64,000 bases of DNA from Cunninghamia lanceolata (Eukaryota > Streptophyta > Pinopsida > Cupressales > Cupressaceae): the NCBI GenBank assembly GCA_027924645.1, contig BSBN01000809.1, forward strand, positions 49,692,001 through 49,756,000. The letters are read 5' to 3'. How positions within the stretch are numbered: position 1 is the stretch's first letter; every line of letters begins with the position of its first letter. Of this stretch, positions 35,255 through 47,033 are shown one piece after another. The notes beneath the pieces are model-generated. The model was not told the origin of the DNA. It did no database searches and saw only the letters and a list, made by a program, of their open reading frames with translations. A program made the position numbers and the translations under genes.

Positions 35255-36618
35255 TGTTGCAAATATGTGCCTAATCAGTGTTGTCATTGATGTCAACATA
35301 TCCTTGTTGCCATTGGTGTCAACTGTATCCTATTTTGTTGCCTATTTAGAAGACTAGAATGTTGAGGATATTGAGAAAATTAATGAATATCAATGTATAT
35401 GGACCATATGGCTATGTAGAGGATTGTCTAAAGTAGCTCCAGTTAAGTTTTGAGAGGTTTGCATGAAGATTTGAAGAAGATATGGTCATCTAAGTAGAAC
35501 CGGGCTTTGTTGTGTTCAGAAGAGACAAAGTGACAATAAATTGATCCAGATTGCTCCGCATTGAAATATTATGATCTGCGGTTCTAGAGGCATGTTTGGG
35601 AAGTCAGTGTGTATCATCAACTCAAGTGGTTCGTGGTTTAGAGGCCTGCAAGAAATCTTTCTAGTGTGACAGTCATGACAGACAATGATCTTGAGGTTTC
35701 GGGAGAAGATGCAATTGATTCTGATAATTTGTAGGAGTGCAGATGTCTTTGTTAAATTCAATGTGCTTGTGGAGGTCTCTGGATCATGTGCTTGTTGTGT
35801 TGGAGGTCTACATTAAAGTCTAAGCTCGTTGTTGAATATTTTCTTCTTGGTGTTGTTGTTTTTCCTAGTCTTGGCCGACCGGATGATTCTAGCGTGTTGC
35901 GGATGATCTAAGAAGAAATTCTATGGAGTGTGGCATGTTGATCGAGAATGATTTGAATCCTAGTTATGTTTGACCGACAGCTTAGTGATTCACATTAAGT
36001 CAGATGTTTGGAGTGCTGACCTTGATGTTTATTCCAAGGTTGATGAAGCATATAAAGGCGTGTAGTTGAGTTATGGAAAATCATCCTTGTGTGAAATAAT
36101 CAAATCCCAAGAAAGGATCAGAGGCAGAGCAGAGAAGAGGAGCAGAGGAGCAAGAATAGTAAAGGATGAAGTGATAGTGAAGAAATATTTGGGAGAAGAG
36201 CAGAAGTTTTATGAGCACTCAATGAGACTGAACCAGGCATGAAGAAGATGCTATTTCTCAGTTAATTCCTTCTGTATTAAACTAAATTCTGTAGGTAGTG
36301 AGCCTTTTTTTGAGCAGTGAGCTCTGTGCAGTGCGCCTGAAGGCAAGTACTTTCCCTTTTTTAAGTACTTTTAATAGGGTACGAATCTTGTGGGTTAACC
36401 CCCACCATGGTTTTTCCCTTAACTAGGTTTCCACATAAAAAATCTTGGTTTCAAGTGTGTTAATTGTGTTTCTTCTCATGTGTTATTGTTTCATTCTTTA
36501 ATGTCTGCATCATTAATCTATTTGTAAGTTGTGAAAGAAGACTAAAATGAAGAAAAGGTTAATATTGTGGGACAACTGATTCACCCCCCTCTCTCAGTTG
36601 TCTGTCCTAATTCCAACA
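35255..36618 (+). repeat. 3' LTR of copia element C
   Basis: 1364 bp, TGTTGCAAATATGTGCC to ...CTAATTCCAACA. TATA box TATAAAG at 36051. The hairpin GACAACTGA/TCAGTTGTC lies at 36571-36602. The R-U5 half (GTAGGTAGTGAGCC, AACC..CATGGTTTTTCCC, TTTCCACAT) closely parallels A/B LTRs, while the U3 half differs. The start matches the fragment at 11647 and the solo LTR at 48937-52288. Confidence 0.9.
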
Positions 36619-36623
36619 GTCAG

Positions 36624-37788
36624 ATCATATGAAACATATAGTATACTAAGAGCGTGGCATGATGACCCCTATGAAGGTCATTATTCAGAGAATAGGACCT
36701 CCCATAAAATCTTAGGCACAAGATACTATTGGCCCTCCATGCACAAAGATGTTAAAAACTATGTTTTCCATTGTGATGAATGTCAATGAGTGGGGAGATC
36801 TACAACATCCAGTGAAATGTCGCTTCAATCGCAAACAATTTGAGAACCTTTTAAAAAATGGGGACTAGACTTTATAGGCCCCATAGATCCTCCTTCACAA
36901 GGTAGAGAATACATCTTGGTTTGCACTGACTACCTAACCAAATGGGCAGAAGTTCAGGCACTGAAAGTTGGTAAAGAAGAACATGTAGCATATTTCCTTT
37001 ATAACAAAATCTTCCTCAAATTTGGGGCTCCTAGATCTATTGTCACAGATCAAGGACCGCAATTTATGTCTAAAGTTATATTGGCATTCATTGATCATTT
37101 CCAAGTGAGTCATAAGAAATCATCCCCTTGTCACCCACAAGAAAATGGTTAGGTGGAAGTAACAAATAGAGAACTTGAAAACATCCTGACAAAAACAATT
37201 TCATTAGGAAGAAAGGATTGGGCTCGAAAACTGCACGAGATAGTTTGGGCCTACAACACCACTTGGAAATCGACCACTAGTCTTACTCCCTATGAATTAG
37301 TTTTTGGAAAGAAACCTCTCCTGCCTATTGAATTTGAATTACAAATTCTGAGTACAATAATAGAAGTAGGTTTAGAACTTGTCAAGCCCAGGTTGAGCGA
37401 GTCCTACAACTTAGTGAACTTGATGAACTTTGCCTTGAAGCCATCCACTAGACCAAACTGGTTCAACAACAGAAAAAGACATGGCATGACAAGCATACAA
37501 AAGAAAGGAAATTCCATAGTGGTGATTGGATGTTGCTATTCAACTCTATATATAAAGATCAATAAGGTAAGCTTCAGACTCACTGGTTGGGATCTTACGA
37601 AATTTTCAAAGTGTTTCAAAATGGAGTAGTGCAACTCAAACCCATAGATGGTGACAGTCGAACACTTCTAGTCAATGGTCATAGATTGCATCTTTACCAA
37701 AAACCTATAAGCAAAGAAGAGTTTAAAAAGATGGTAGAAATGCAAGGCAAGGACCAATGTATCAAATCTGCCTTCGTAGAAGATACAT
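36624..37788 (+). pseudogene. pol: Ty3/gypsy integrase (element F)
   Basis: The zinc-binding part has H..P.EGHYSENRT and C..CQ (DPYEGHYSENRT, then FHCDECQ). The core has WGLDFIGPIDPP, VCTDYLTKWAEVQALK and IVTDQGPQF, followed by CHPQENG*VEVTNRELENIL, so the D-D-E residues are visible. Stops fall at 36787, about 36838 and 37150, with frameshifts near 37410 and 37590. The tail (GVVQLKPIDGDSR..LVNGHRLHLY) is the C-terminal integrase region; no chromodomain follows. The wording fits the non-chromodomain (Tat/Athila-like) gypsy side. All of the element upstream is missing. Confidence 0.9.
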
Positions 37789-37879
37789 AAATAAATTCTA
37801 AGAAAAAGTGTGTAAATTATTGAGTATTTGTCTAAATTATCGTATACTTTTTCAAGTTAATTGTCTAAATTTTAGTCTT

Positions 37880-38298
37880 GTTTTACGAGAATTTTCCCCA
37901 AGATTGTGCTAAGTTTCGGTAGCATCCTTCACCAATGCTCTAGAACTTCATTCTTATTTATGCTAAGTTTTGGTAGCATCCTTCACTGATGCTCTTAAAC
38001 TTAATTCCTATTCGTGCTAAGTTTCGGTAGCATCCTTCACCAATACTCTAGAACTTCATTCATGTTCGTGTTAAGTTTCGGTAGCATCCTTCACTGAAGC
38101 TCCAGAACTTCATTCCTGTTTGTGTTGAGTTTCGGTAGCATTCTTCACCGATGCTCCAGAGCTTCGTTCATGTTCATGCTAAGTTTTAGTAGCATCCTTC
38201 ATCGATGATTCAGAACTTCGTTCCTGTTTGTTCTAAGTTTCGGTAGCATCCTTCACCAATGCTCCATAACTTCATTCTTGTCGGTGCTAAGTGTTTAG
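37880..38298 (+). repeat. 54-bp tandem repeat array of element F
   Basis: The unit contains GCTAAGTTTCGGTAGCATCC followed by TTCAC..ATGCTC..AACTTC. The word TGCTAAG or its variants starts at 37907, 37961, 38015, 38069, 38123, 38177, 38231 and 38285, an exact 54-base period over about 7.5 copies. It lies between integrase and the polypurine tract, where Tat-lineage elements commonly carry tandem repeats (established knowledge). Confidence 0.95.
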
Positions 38299-38302
38299 TA
38301 GT

Positions 38303-38315
38303 GAAAAATGGGGGA
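38303..38315 (+). other. Polypurine tract before LTR1
   Basis: GAAAAATGGGGGA, six bases before the LTR start. It marks LTR1 as a 3' LTR on the plus strand. Confidence 0.75.
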
Positions 38316-38321
38316 TAATTT

Positions 38322-39559
38322 TGTTCTAGGTTTTAAAGGCAAATCCTCCCTTCTAACCAAACATTCAAGGGCATATCAACCGAGTGGAACCTCCAATTTG
38401 TGCAAGAGGATTCACCTATCAGGTTGGGCTACCATTTGAAATGATGCAGAAGTTTAGATATATCAAATAATATCAGAATTTAATGCTCAATTACTTTTAG
38501 AACCCTAAATAAGCAAAATAGTAAGCAAATTAATGAATTACGACAAATCCTTTCATACTAAGGTGAAGGATAGAGATTATTAACTCACTATTTTTTGAAA
38601 TATGGAATGTGGAATAGTCAGGGACACTGGCACTAGTGCCCTAGTCTAAGGTGTTGTTTTCATCACAAAATTTGAATCTCCTTCTGACACTGATATGCAC
38701 TGTATCTTCTGTTTCTGCTCCAGAAAAGATGGAGGACACTGGCACTAGCACCCTTGTCCCGAAATGTTCACCTTTGTCCTCTGCTTGTCAAATCCCAAAT
38801 CCTTGTTGTCTGCAACTTCCTTTCCACAACTCCACTCTGTGAAACTTGGTACATGTAACCTACAATCACAAAGGAGTGTGGGAGGGGGTTGTGGTGTTTA
38901 GAGGCTTGCCTCGGTCAAGCCCCAGAGAGACATTCAAGTCTTCCAAACACCATTGTCAGATAAGAGTGCGTATTCCAATGGAATAAAGGTAAAAATCTAA
39001 ATGATAAATGATTGAAAACACAATAGATATCACCTTGTAGTGTAGATCTCTTGGAAGGAAGATACTCTTCATGCCATGAGGAGATGGAATCAAATCTACA
39101 AATACAAACACAATAACAACAAAGTACTTCTCTGCAACACAATAGATGCCTTGAATCAAAATCACAAGTTCACAATGTTCATCTAATTTCCATCTGTAGT
39201 TTGCAAATGAAATCTAATCATGCTTATATATGCAACTACAAACATTCCCGCTAAGAATTTCATAATTCAAACTTGAGATGTCGGCATAAGACTCAAATAA
39301 TGGTCATAAAATTGATATTTAAATTTAGGGCATACCCAAAATAGGGCAGGACTAGGGCGCTAGTGCCGAAATCCACCCCCTCATTTTTGTTTAGGGATTA
39401 TCAAAATGTAATCCCCTAGGTCCTATTTGCCATAAGACTTCAATGTTTTCTCATCGAGAGTCAAAATTAACATACAAGATGCTCTAAATGCATTCTAAAG
39501 ACCTGGGAGCTAAACCTTAAGAGGGAAAAGCCCCCAAGGGGATATTTTTTGACATAACA
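38322..39559 (+). repeat. LTR1 of element F
   Basis: 1238 bp, TGTTCTAGG to ...GACATAACA. It has the same length as LTR2 at 58495-59732 and is collinear with it. The ORFs inside (e.g. 38915-39142, minus) recur in LTR2 only because the LTR does. There is no primer site on its right side. Confidence 0.9.
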
Positions 39560-40005
39560 TTTAGCCCCCACTTTAATGTATGTATAAACGCAAGGCCTAT
39601 ACATGCATTAAAGTACTGTCAACAAACATAGCAAACATGGCAAGCACAGTGAAGACACGCCAAACACATCGAAGACAATAGTAGGCACACAAAACACGGA
39701 GAAGTTAGTTACAGTCACGCAAAATATGGAGAAGTCAACATTGAAGAAATGCAAAACATAGTGAATACAATGAATGTAGTGATTATTTTCTTTTTTTCTT
39801 TTTCTCATATATGAATGCAAATGTAAGTACAAGGAAAGTAAACACACAACCCAAAATGGAGGAGGGACGCATTGCCACATGTCTTTAGACTGCATATGGG
39901 GCAACAAACATGTAATACAAATCTTAGAGTGTAGGAGAGACTCACCACACATCTTTAGACTACACTTGAGAACAAACACGCCATACAAATCTCAAAGCAT
40001 AGGAG
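39560..40005. repeat. Unassigned spacer with roughly 70-bp repeats
   Basis: Units starting GGAG(G/A)GAC at 39861, 39934 and 40002 share CACA(T/C)(G/A)TCTTTAGACT and ACAAACA. The third unit is split by element H and continues at 55238. There is no gene; an A-rich stretch lies at 39600-39800. Confidence 0.7.
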
Positions 40006-43000
40006 TGTCACATCTCGAACTTTGTGACTTATTTTACTAATGGTTATTATCTTGACGGTTTTACTCTTTGGTTACAATGCGTAAACCTAACAAGTAATTA
40101 GTTGTGATTGATGAATGTTTAGTGATTATGATGGATTTATATTTACTTTGGCTATGGATTTTATTGACTAACCTACTGATGCAATTTGGAGTGCGATTGA
40201 GCGTAGGTACTCGTCGAAGACAAGAACATGACCGAGCTAGAGGTGTCTAGCCACTTGGCAAGAACTGAAAGGATGAAACCTAATGTAGCACACACACCAC
40301 TTAGATCATATAGCTTCATTTCATCTTGCGTGTTTATTGGTTTCATTGCATGCGTATGGTATTATCTGGTTGAGCATATTTGTGGCATGATGGAATTGCA
40401 TAGATTAGAAATATATTTATGATCTTGTTGTTTCGATGCATTGTTCCTAGTACTTAATTTCGCCGAATATCTTTCCTTTTCTTATCGCCTTTTACGGAAA
40501 TATATAGAATGATTTTTGGGTCGATCTTCTCTATAAATTATAAAAGTCCTAATGTAATTAATCAGGTAATAAGTGTATTTATAACTATATATATTATTAT
40601 GTGTAATTCATATATATAAATATACATGTTATACCTTTACAATTGTATGAACGAGTTGAATAATATTGTTGCTTTATCGAATAAAAATGTGTATACGTTA
40701 AAATTGTAAATAATAACTATTTGTAAAAATAGACATAAAGTTCAATTATTATATATATAATTTATTCTTTGAATATAATATTCCTTTTAATTTTCAAAAT
40801 AAAAATATAATATTAAATTTATAATTATTCAATTCAAATACTATAAATCTAAAAATAATAAAGTAAATTAAAAAATATGAATTAAAAACTATTACTATAA
40901 TAAAAAATATTAGTAAAAATCTAAAAGTGACATTTTTTTCTCCCTTAAAAGTAATTCTATATAAAAATAAAAGAACTCATGCTTACCTTTTCAAACGAAT
41001 TCTAGAATTAAGAAAATTTTCTTTTCTTTTATTTTTTTATTTTTGTGTGGTAAGACATGCAACTATAAGATCTTTTAAAATAAAAAAACTAAGAGTGAAA
41101 CTTTTAAAGACTAAGAGTTATCAACCCCTAAGGAGGCATAAAAGAACATTTAAAAGAAAAAGCATGTAGAGGTAAAACACACGGAGAAAAAAAACAAGAA
41201 AGGCATGAAAGAGAAAAGAAAAAGAGCTCAGCGAAGGAAGGAGTGACAGATATAGGACAAAAGATCAGCGAAGGATAGAGCATCAGATACGGGTAAATTT
41301 TGAAATTAAGTTTAGCAGTTTTAAAAGTTATGAATGGTTCTTCCTGTCTTAGTAAATAGAGATTGGCTTGCTGTAGGAACAAATGACCAGCTTGAATTAC
41401 ACCTATCCCCCTTTTTCCTTTTTTTAACATGTTTTATCATTGGATTATATTGGGGATTTAGTTAAAAGAGAACTTGTTTTAGTGTTAAAATGGCCCGTGG
41501 CTTTGTTTTGGATTGATCCAAACCTTTTTCTTTATAGCTCGACCCCTTATTTTTGAAAGACTAAGGCCTCAGTTTTCCTTCATCAAATCATCCCTATGTT
41601 GATTGCAGCATCCATCTTAGAGTATATAGGCCTCATGATATGTGTCGACCTTTTTGATTTTATCACTGTCTCTAATAGTACTGAATGATTTGTCAAAACC
41701 GTTGTGATTACTTCTCCTTGTATCAGCTTTCCGTGTTGTCCTCTTAAAATGTTGAACTGTGTTTTGTTGGGTCTCCTTCGTGGACGACCTCTTCAGGCAG
41801 AGATTAATGGCCTCTTTGGCAGTGGAATGTTGTTTGCCTTTGTGCTGGATCAATCTTGTTTCTCATTGTTTTCTCATGACTTGGCCAGGGAAGTCGGCCT
41901 TTTTGTATTTAGGAAACCACTTTTCTTTTCTTTTTGTGGTCCTTGCCTGAATAAAGTCATCCCTCTCTCTCTGTGGATCGGATTCTTGGAAGTGTTTATG
42001 AGTTCATTGTTACCAGGGCTCACCTAATTTGGCCTACTAATAACTCAAACCCTGTCGTAGTTCTTTTGTTAGAACGATCTTTTATGTGTCCTAGCAGAGG
42101 GAACATTATTTGAAATAATCTTTTCCTTTTATCATATCGAAGGTGGTGGTATCCTGATATAAGGAGTAGCTGACATTAACAACCATAATAAAATATAATT
42201 TATCTAAATTGTCTACACTGTGAAAATATCTGAATTTATTAAAACTATGTAAACCAACATGATTTTTGCTATATAAATAAAATCTGAGAGGAATGATGGG
42301 AAATAGTTGCCGGAATAAAATGATGTTTGATTGAAGGTCCTTACAAAATTATTGAGACGAGGAAATCAAAGAATTGAATGATATGATGATTTTTTTTATA
42401 AAAATTATGATTGAAATTAGATATCCTTATTCTAATGTAGCTTTCAACAAAATGAAAACATACACATGTATTTTGTCAAAACTCTTGATTTATACGTCCT
42501 AAATATTATGAAATGAGTAACCAGAATAGAGTAATTGTATTTTTTTCTCTCTCCTTGCTCTTATCCAATTCTTGAAATGGGTGCACAGGGAATAGAGTTA
42601 TTTTTGCATATTGATATGATTCCTAAATGGATGTATAGGGTAATTAATTTTCTTTCTTGATTATTTTATGCATGTTGGATTGCTTTTGGGCTAGGATGCT
42701 GAATGTGGGTAACAGAGATGACTTTTCCTCTTTTCAGGATTTGACCTTAAACTTTTGTATGCTTGGCCAAGCTAGGAATTCATTGAAATAGATGAACTTT
42801 TGTCTAGCAAAACTTTATTCATATATATCTCTGCCACATCCTGTTGTGAGACATTTGCATATCATCATTTAGATTTGCACTTAGACTTCAGGTTGCATCA
42901 AGTGTTCCCTCTTTCCATTTGTTTCTAGGTTGCTAGAAGTTTCGTGCAGGACTGGGTTTCCTTCATGTTATGAAGGGATCTGGGGAAGTGTAATTGCTTC

Positions 43001-43336
43001 ATGGTTGGGTGGAAAAGTGCCTGAGTCATGTTCCCATCTCTCGACTCACAAGAGGACCATGTGGGTTCATGGTGACTGGAGAGTTAATTGGATTCATTAT
43101 TCTTGTATTGTACATTATGATTGTATTTTGTAACTATCATTGAATGATTTATGGCATGAAAGCCAATGGACATTATATATTCTTTTATAGTGTTGTCACT
43201 TAGATTAAGCATGTGATTTGTAAGATTTAATGAATTTTATTGATTAATGTTTATGAGATTTATATTTTACTTGAGATGATGTATTTAAGTGGATTATTTA
43301 TTTCAGTAACTTTTGTGTTGGATTGAGTACTTTACA
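40006..43336 (+). repeat. 5' LTR of H (3.3 kb)
   Basis: TGTCACATCTCGAAC to ...GAGTACTTTACA, 3331 bp. Very AT-rich at 40490-40930; TATA candidate CTATAAATTATAAAAG at 40531. About 1.05 kb (42031-43080) is absent from the 3' LTR. The small ORFs at 40228-40422 and 41704-42027 recur in the 3' LTR by descent. Confidence 0.9.
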
Positions 43337-43338
43337 TT

Positions 43339-43350
43339 TGGTATCAGAGA
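43339..43350 (+). other. Primer-binding site of H
   Basis: TGGTATCAGAGA, two bases after the LTR. Initiator tRNA-Met type with the last base changed. Confidence 0.85.
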
Positions 43351-43420
43351 ACTAGGTTTGACACTAGGACCTTTTCAGACTATTATGCTAAGTTACAACT
43401 TTGATGCAGACTGGTTATCA

Positions 43421-44640
43421 TGGATACAAGAAATACCAACCAAAGTGGAGGTTCAAACAATGGACAAAATGAAAGGAATTATGGAGATGTAAATAATGAT
43501 CAAGATGGTAGATTGGATCAAATTCTTGCTCTCTTAACCCAATAGGGTATGAGAATGGATAACCTTGGGCAGCAAATCAGAGGGAACTATAGAGAGCAGA
43601 ATCATAATGAAAACCAAGGAGGTGTAAATGCGAATCAGGGTAATGAGAACCCAAGGATAGAAGCCCAAATTCCTGACGTTGAAACGAATGCAAATAATCA
43701 TGGAAGGATTGCAGAGGAGTTGGGAAAGGACCTCAGGAAGGTCACACCTCCTAAGTTTGATGGTAGAACCATTGGTGATGGAGCCGAAGCGTGGATAATA
43801 GAAATAGAAAAATACTTCAAGCTTCAAAATCTTTCTGATCACACTAAGGCAATGTGGGGATCATATCAACTGACTGGAGAAGCAGAAACATGGTGGGACA
43901 ATGAGAAGGTAGATAAAAAACTATTGCCTGGCAAAATTACTTGGGGAATTTTCTTACAGCTCTTCAGGAAAAGATAGTTGCCACAGCTCTTCTTTGATAA
44001 GAAGATGACAGAGTTTCAGAATTTGATTCAAGGAGGGATGTCGGTAACCCACTATTGGGAAAGGTTCTCCCATCTACTTAAGTATGTTCCACAGTACCAA
44101 TTAGACGAGAGATTCTAGATTAAGAAATTTATTATGGGCTTAAGGCCCCAGATTGGTAAAGACGTAGACATTCATAACCCATTGACTATGGATGTGGTTT
44201 TTGAGAAAGCCATTAAATAAGAGCAGAAACTACATCAAGCAGCTAGTTATCATAAGTAGAGAGATGCAAAGTTTGCCAACAAGAAGACCTAGAATAACCA
44301 ACAGAATTATAATAAGAATAACAATCAGGGTAATAACAGTCGGCAAATTAGGAATCTAAAGAGAGGTAATAACTCTCAAGATAGAAATGGTGGACACTAG
44401 AATGGAGGAAATAAAAGAGGTAGTTACAATAGCAATAACAACCATAACAACAATCAATGGGATAGGTCAGGACCAAAGGTACCTAAGGGCAGATGCTATG
44501 TTTGCAGAGGGGAGCAGTACACTATTTCATGTCATCAGAGATCAGTGGGAAGAGGAAACATAAATCAACAAGGAGCACCTCAACATCAGATACATGCCAC
44601 AGTGGGCAATCGACAAGCTGATTTTCAATCTACACTAATA
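43421..44640 (+). pseudogene. gag: gag of chromovirus H
   Basis: From ATG 43421 through a TAG at 43543, an asparagine-rich leader leads to the Gag core TPPKFDGRTIGDGAEAWIIE and GEAETWWDNEK (43740-43975). The frame continues with MTEFQNLIQGGMSV and GLRPQIGKDV. An Asn/Arg-rich tail precedes a degenerate zinc knuckle CYVCRGEQYTISC near 44500, where the histidine position is glutamine. At least seven stops are present. Confidence 0.9.
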
Positions 44641-45150
44641 TAGTTTCAAGGTAAGCTCTATGGACTACCTGTTTCTATTTTAATTGATATTGGTGCCACA
44701 TAATGCTTTGTAGATCCTAGAGTAGTATCTAAATTATCTATTAGATCTAGGCATATGGAAAACTCTTGGATGGTACAATATGGCAATAGAGTAGAGAAAA
44801 TAGTAGACTCATGTCTAGCTTGCAGTGAATTAGAGCTCCCAAGTTTTCAAATGCAAGTCAATTTGTATGTAGCACCTTTAGGGTCTTATGATGTAATTTT
44901 GGGAATCAATTGGTTAGTTGAGAACAAGTCTCTAGTAAACTATGAAGATAAGGTTGTTATATGTTTGTATGATCTAGGAAATCAAGTGGAGATTAATGGA
45001 TCTAAGAGATCTTTAGAGCTTAGACAAATTTCAGCTATGCAGTTGAAGAAAGCCAAGAGGAAAGGGTGTGTCATTTATGTCATCCAAGTAAAGGACCTTG
45101 ATAATGAAGAATCAGTATTCAATGACTACCCAATCCTTAGAGAATTTTGA
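44641..45150 (+). pseudogene. pol: Aspartic protease of H
   Basis: VSILIDIGAT*CFVDPRVV has isoleucine where the D-S/T-G catalytic triplet needs serine or threonine, followed by a TAA. The 131-codon frame from 44755 includes VILGINWLVENKSLVNY, the conserved second half of gypsy protease and the connector to RT. Confidence 0.85.
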
Positions 45151-45902
45151 GATGTGTTTCCTATGGAGTTGATAGAATTACCACCGAAGAGAGAATTTGA
45201 CTTCTCAATTGATTTGCTACTAGGAACAAAGCCTCAATCTAAGGAACCCTGCAGGATGACTACTATAGAATTGTATGAGCTTAAAGCACAATTGTAGGAG
45301 TTGTTGTATCAAGGATTCATTAGACTTAGTGTGTCTCTATGGGGTGCACCGGTCATCTTCATAAAGAAAAAGGATGGTACTTTGTGATTATGCATTGATT
45401 ATCAAATGCTTAACAAAGCCACTATAAAGAACAAATATCCACTCCTACGAATAGATGAGCTCTTCGATCAAATGAAGGGAGCTACAGTGTTCTCGAAGAT
45501 AGACATGAGATCTAGCTATCGCTAGTTGTAGATTAAGGATGAGGATATCTCAAAGACAACTTTTAGAACTCGCTATAGTCACTATGAGTTCACAGTGGTA
45601 CCATTTAGGTTGACTAATGCTCCAGCAAGCTTCATGAATTTGATGAATAGCATATTCAGTGATTGCTTAGATGATTTTGTATTAATATTTCTTGATGACA
45701 TAATGATATACTCTAAATTAGTGGAAGGGCATGAGAAGAATTTGAGGATAGTCTTACAACTCTTGAGATAGAGAAAACTTTATGGTAAGCTATCTAAGTG
45801 TACATTCTATCAGGATAAGGTGCATTATCTTGGTCATGTGATCTCAGCAGAAGGGATTGCAGTTGATCCTAAGAAGATTAAGGTGATAATGGAATGGCCT
45901 GC
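45151..45902 (+). pseudogene. pol: RT of H, first copy of the duplicated segment
   Basis: RT motifs run [37 protein letters not shown] and [10 protein letters not shown] (the YxDD equivalent), then GHVISAEGIAVDPKKI. Stops lie near 45150, 45298, 45388, 45526 and 45768. It breaks off at 45902, where foreign sequence begins; 45427-45902 recurs at 47034-47509. Confidence 0.9.
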
Positions 45903-47033
45903 TAATGTAGAGCAGGGTGGAGGCTTTCAAACAATCACAATTCAACCAACTTCTCAATTTGGAAACCCAATCTTTGTGTCTTGTTCACAATTCCTTCAAT
46001 CTTGCTTATAGCCCTCCAAACATGATTTTTTTAACATATCTTTTGGAGAAGGCATTAAACCCAAAAAATAAACACCATTACAGATACCCTTTTGGCTGTT
46101 TGACAACATATTTAGATTTGGGATAGGGTTACTTTGGATCAGAACCCTCTAAAATTGACTGCTACAGCTCTATTAGGCCTAATTAGCCCTGTTTTGCAAA
46201 GCAAGTATATGAAATTCAAAACCCACAATACAAAACCCTGCTTCAAGACACTCTACAAATTGCATGGGTCTAAATCTACCTATTTTGTCAATTGGGACAA
46301 TACCTAAATCACCCTTTTTTCAAAACCCTACCTCTACCTACTCAAACAAGCCTAATACATAGAGATATTAGGCTAGGGCTGCTTGAAATCCTACCTTATC
46401 ACCATCCTCTACTCCTGCAAACACTAAAAACACAAAAACCAACTTACAAACTTCCATTCCACTGATTTTCATATTTTTTCACCGGTGGAATGGATCAAAA
46501 TTTCATTTTCTCTCTCAAAACCCTAGCTACCTAGGTTTTACAGGTAGTTTTGGCTAAATAGGCTCTAACTTACTCCAATCTTGATGAAAATTGACCAAAT
46601 CAAGATCAAATGAAAGATAAGTCACATCCCTACCACATGCACTTGGTTTTGGATCATGAACATACTGTATTGGGTCGTACAACTTCTTGGAACAATAGAA
46701 AATAATAGAAAAATGTAGAAACAACAGTATATGTTTATTGGTTTTCCTCCAAAATGTCTTTAGAACATGGCTTCAAACCTTTTTAGGCATATTTACATGC
46801 TTTTCTTTAGAAACCAATAGTTTCCCTTGACCTTTCAAGTCTTTGACTCTTCAACTTCCCTAGAACACACCAAAAATACCATTTTTGCAACTTTTAAACT
46901 TTCCTAAACTGACCCCATGAGACTTATTACATTGCAAATGGTCTAAATAGACCTTATTACACCACACAAGACTCAAAACACCCAAAATCTAACATTTGAC
47001 CATATTTACAAAATCTCACTAGGTGCCCCTCTT
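45903..47033. other. 1.13-kb filler between duplicated RT segments
   Basis: AT-rich sequence without a recognised gene, starting inside the RT frame. I see no TG...CA ends or terminal inverted repeats. CCCTACC- and AAACCCT-like words are frequent. The origin is unknown. Confidence 0.7.

Larger units (their letters stand above)
28390..36618 (+). mobile_element. Copia element C, 5' truncated
   Basis: Contains gag, protease, integrase, RT and RNase H in copia order (INT before RT), then polypurine tracts and a 3' LTR. The 5' LTR, primer site and start of gag are missing at the left boundary with E. A 2690-bp element splits the RT/RNase H region. The LTR is followed by GTCAG and then gypsy integrase sequence. 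Confidence 0.9.

Noticed and set aside
11647..36618. Treating the LTR fragment at 11647 as the missing 5' LTR of copia C
   Set aside because: The flanking pentamers differ (TTATC and GTCAG) and flanking elements differ, so a simple single insertion is not supported; recombination remains possible.
37880..38298. CRISPR-like regular repeats
   Set aside because: The repeats are contiguous and 54 bp with no unique spacers, inside a plant retroelement.
38915..39142. Cysteine-rich minus-strand ORF in LTR1 (also 59040-59315 in LTR2)
   Set aside because: LTR sequence shared by descent; no motif or start-context support.
40228..40422. 64-codon ORF with a hydrophobic segment, also at 53173-53367
   Set aside because: Both copies lie in the two LTRs of H and are alike by descent, so conservation is not independent evidence.
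41704..42027. 107-codon ORF in the 5' LTR of H
   Set aside because: Cysteine/phenylalanine-rich translation of LTR sequence, repeated in the 3' LTR with changes of frame length; no motif.
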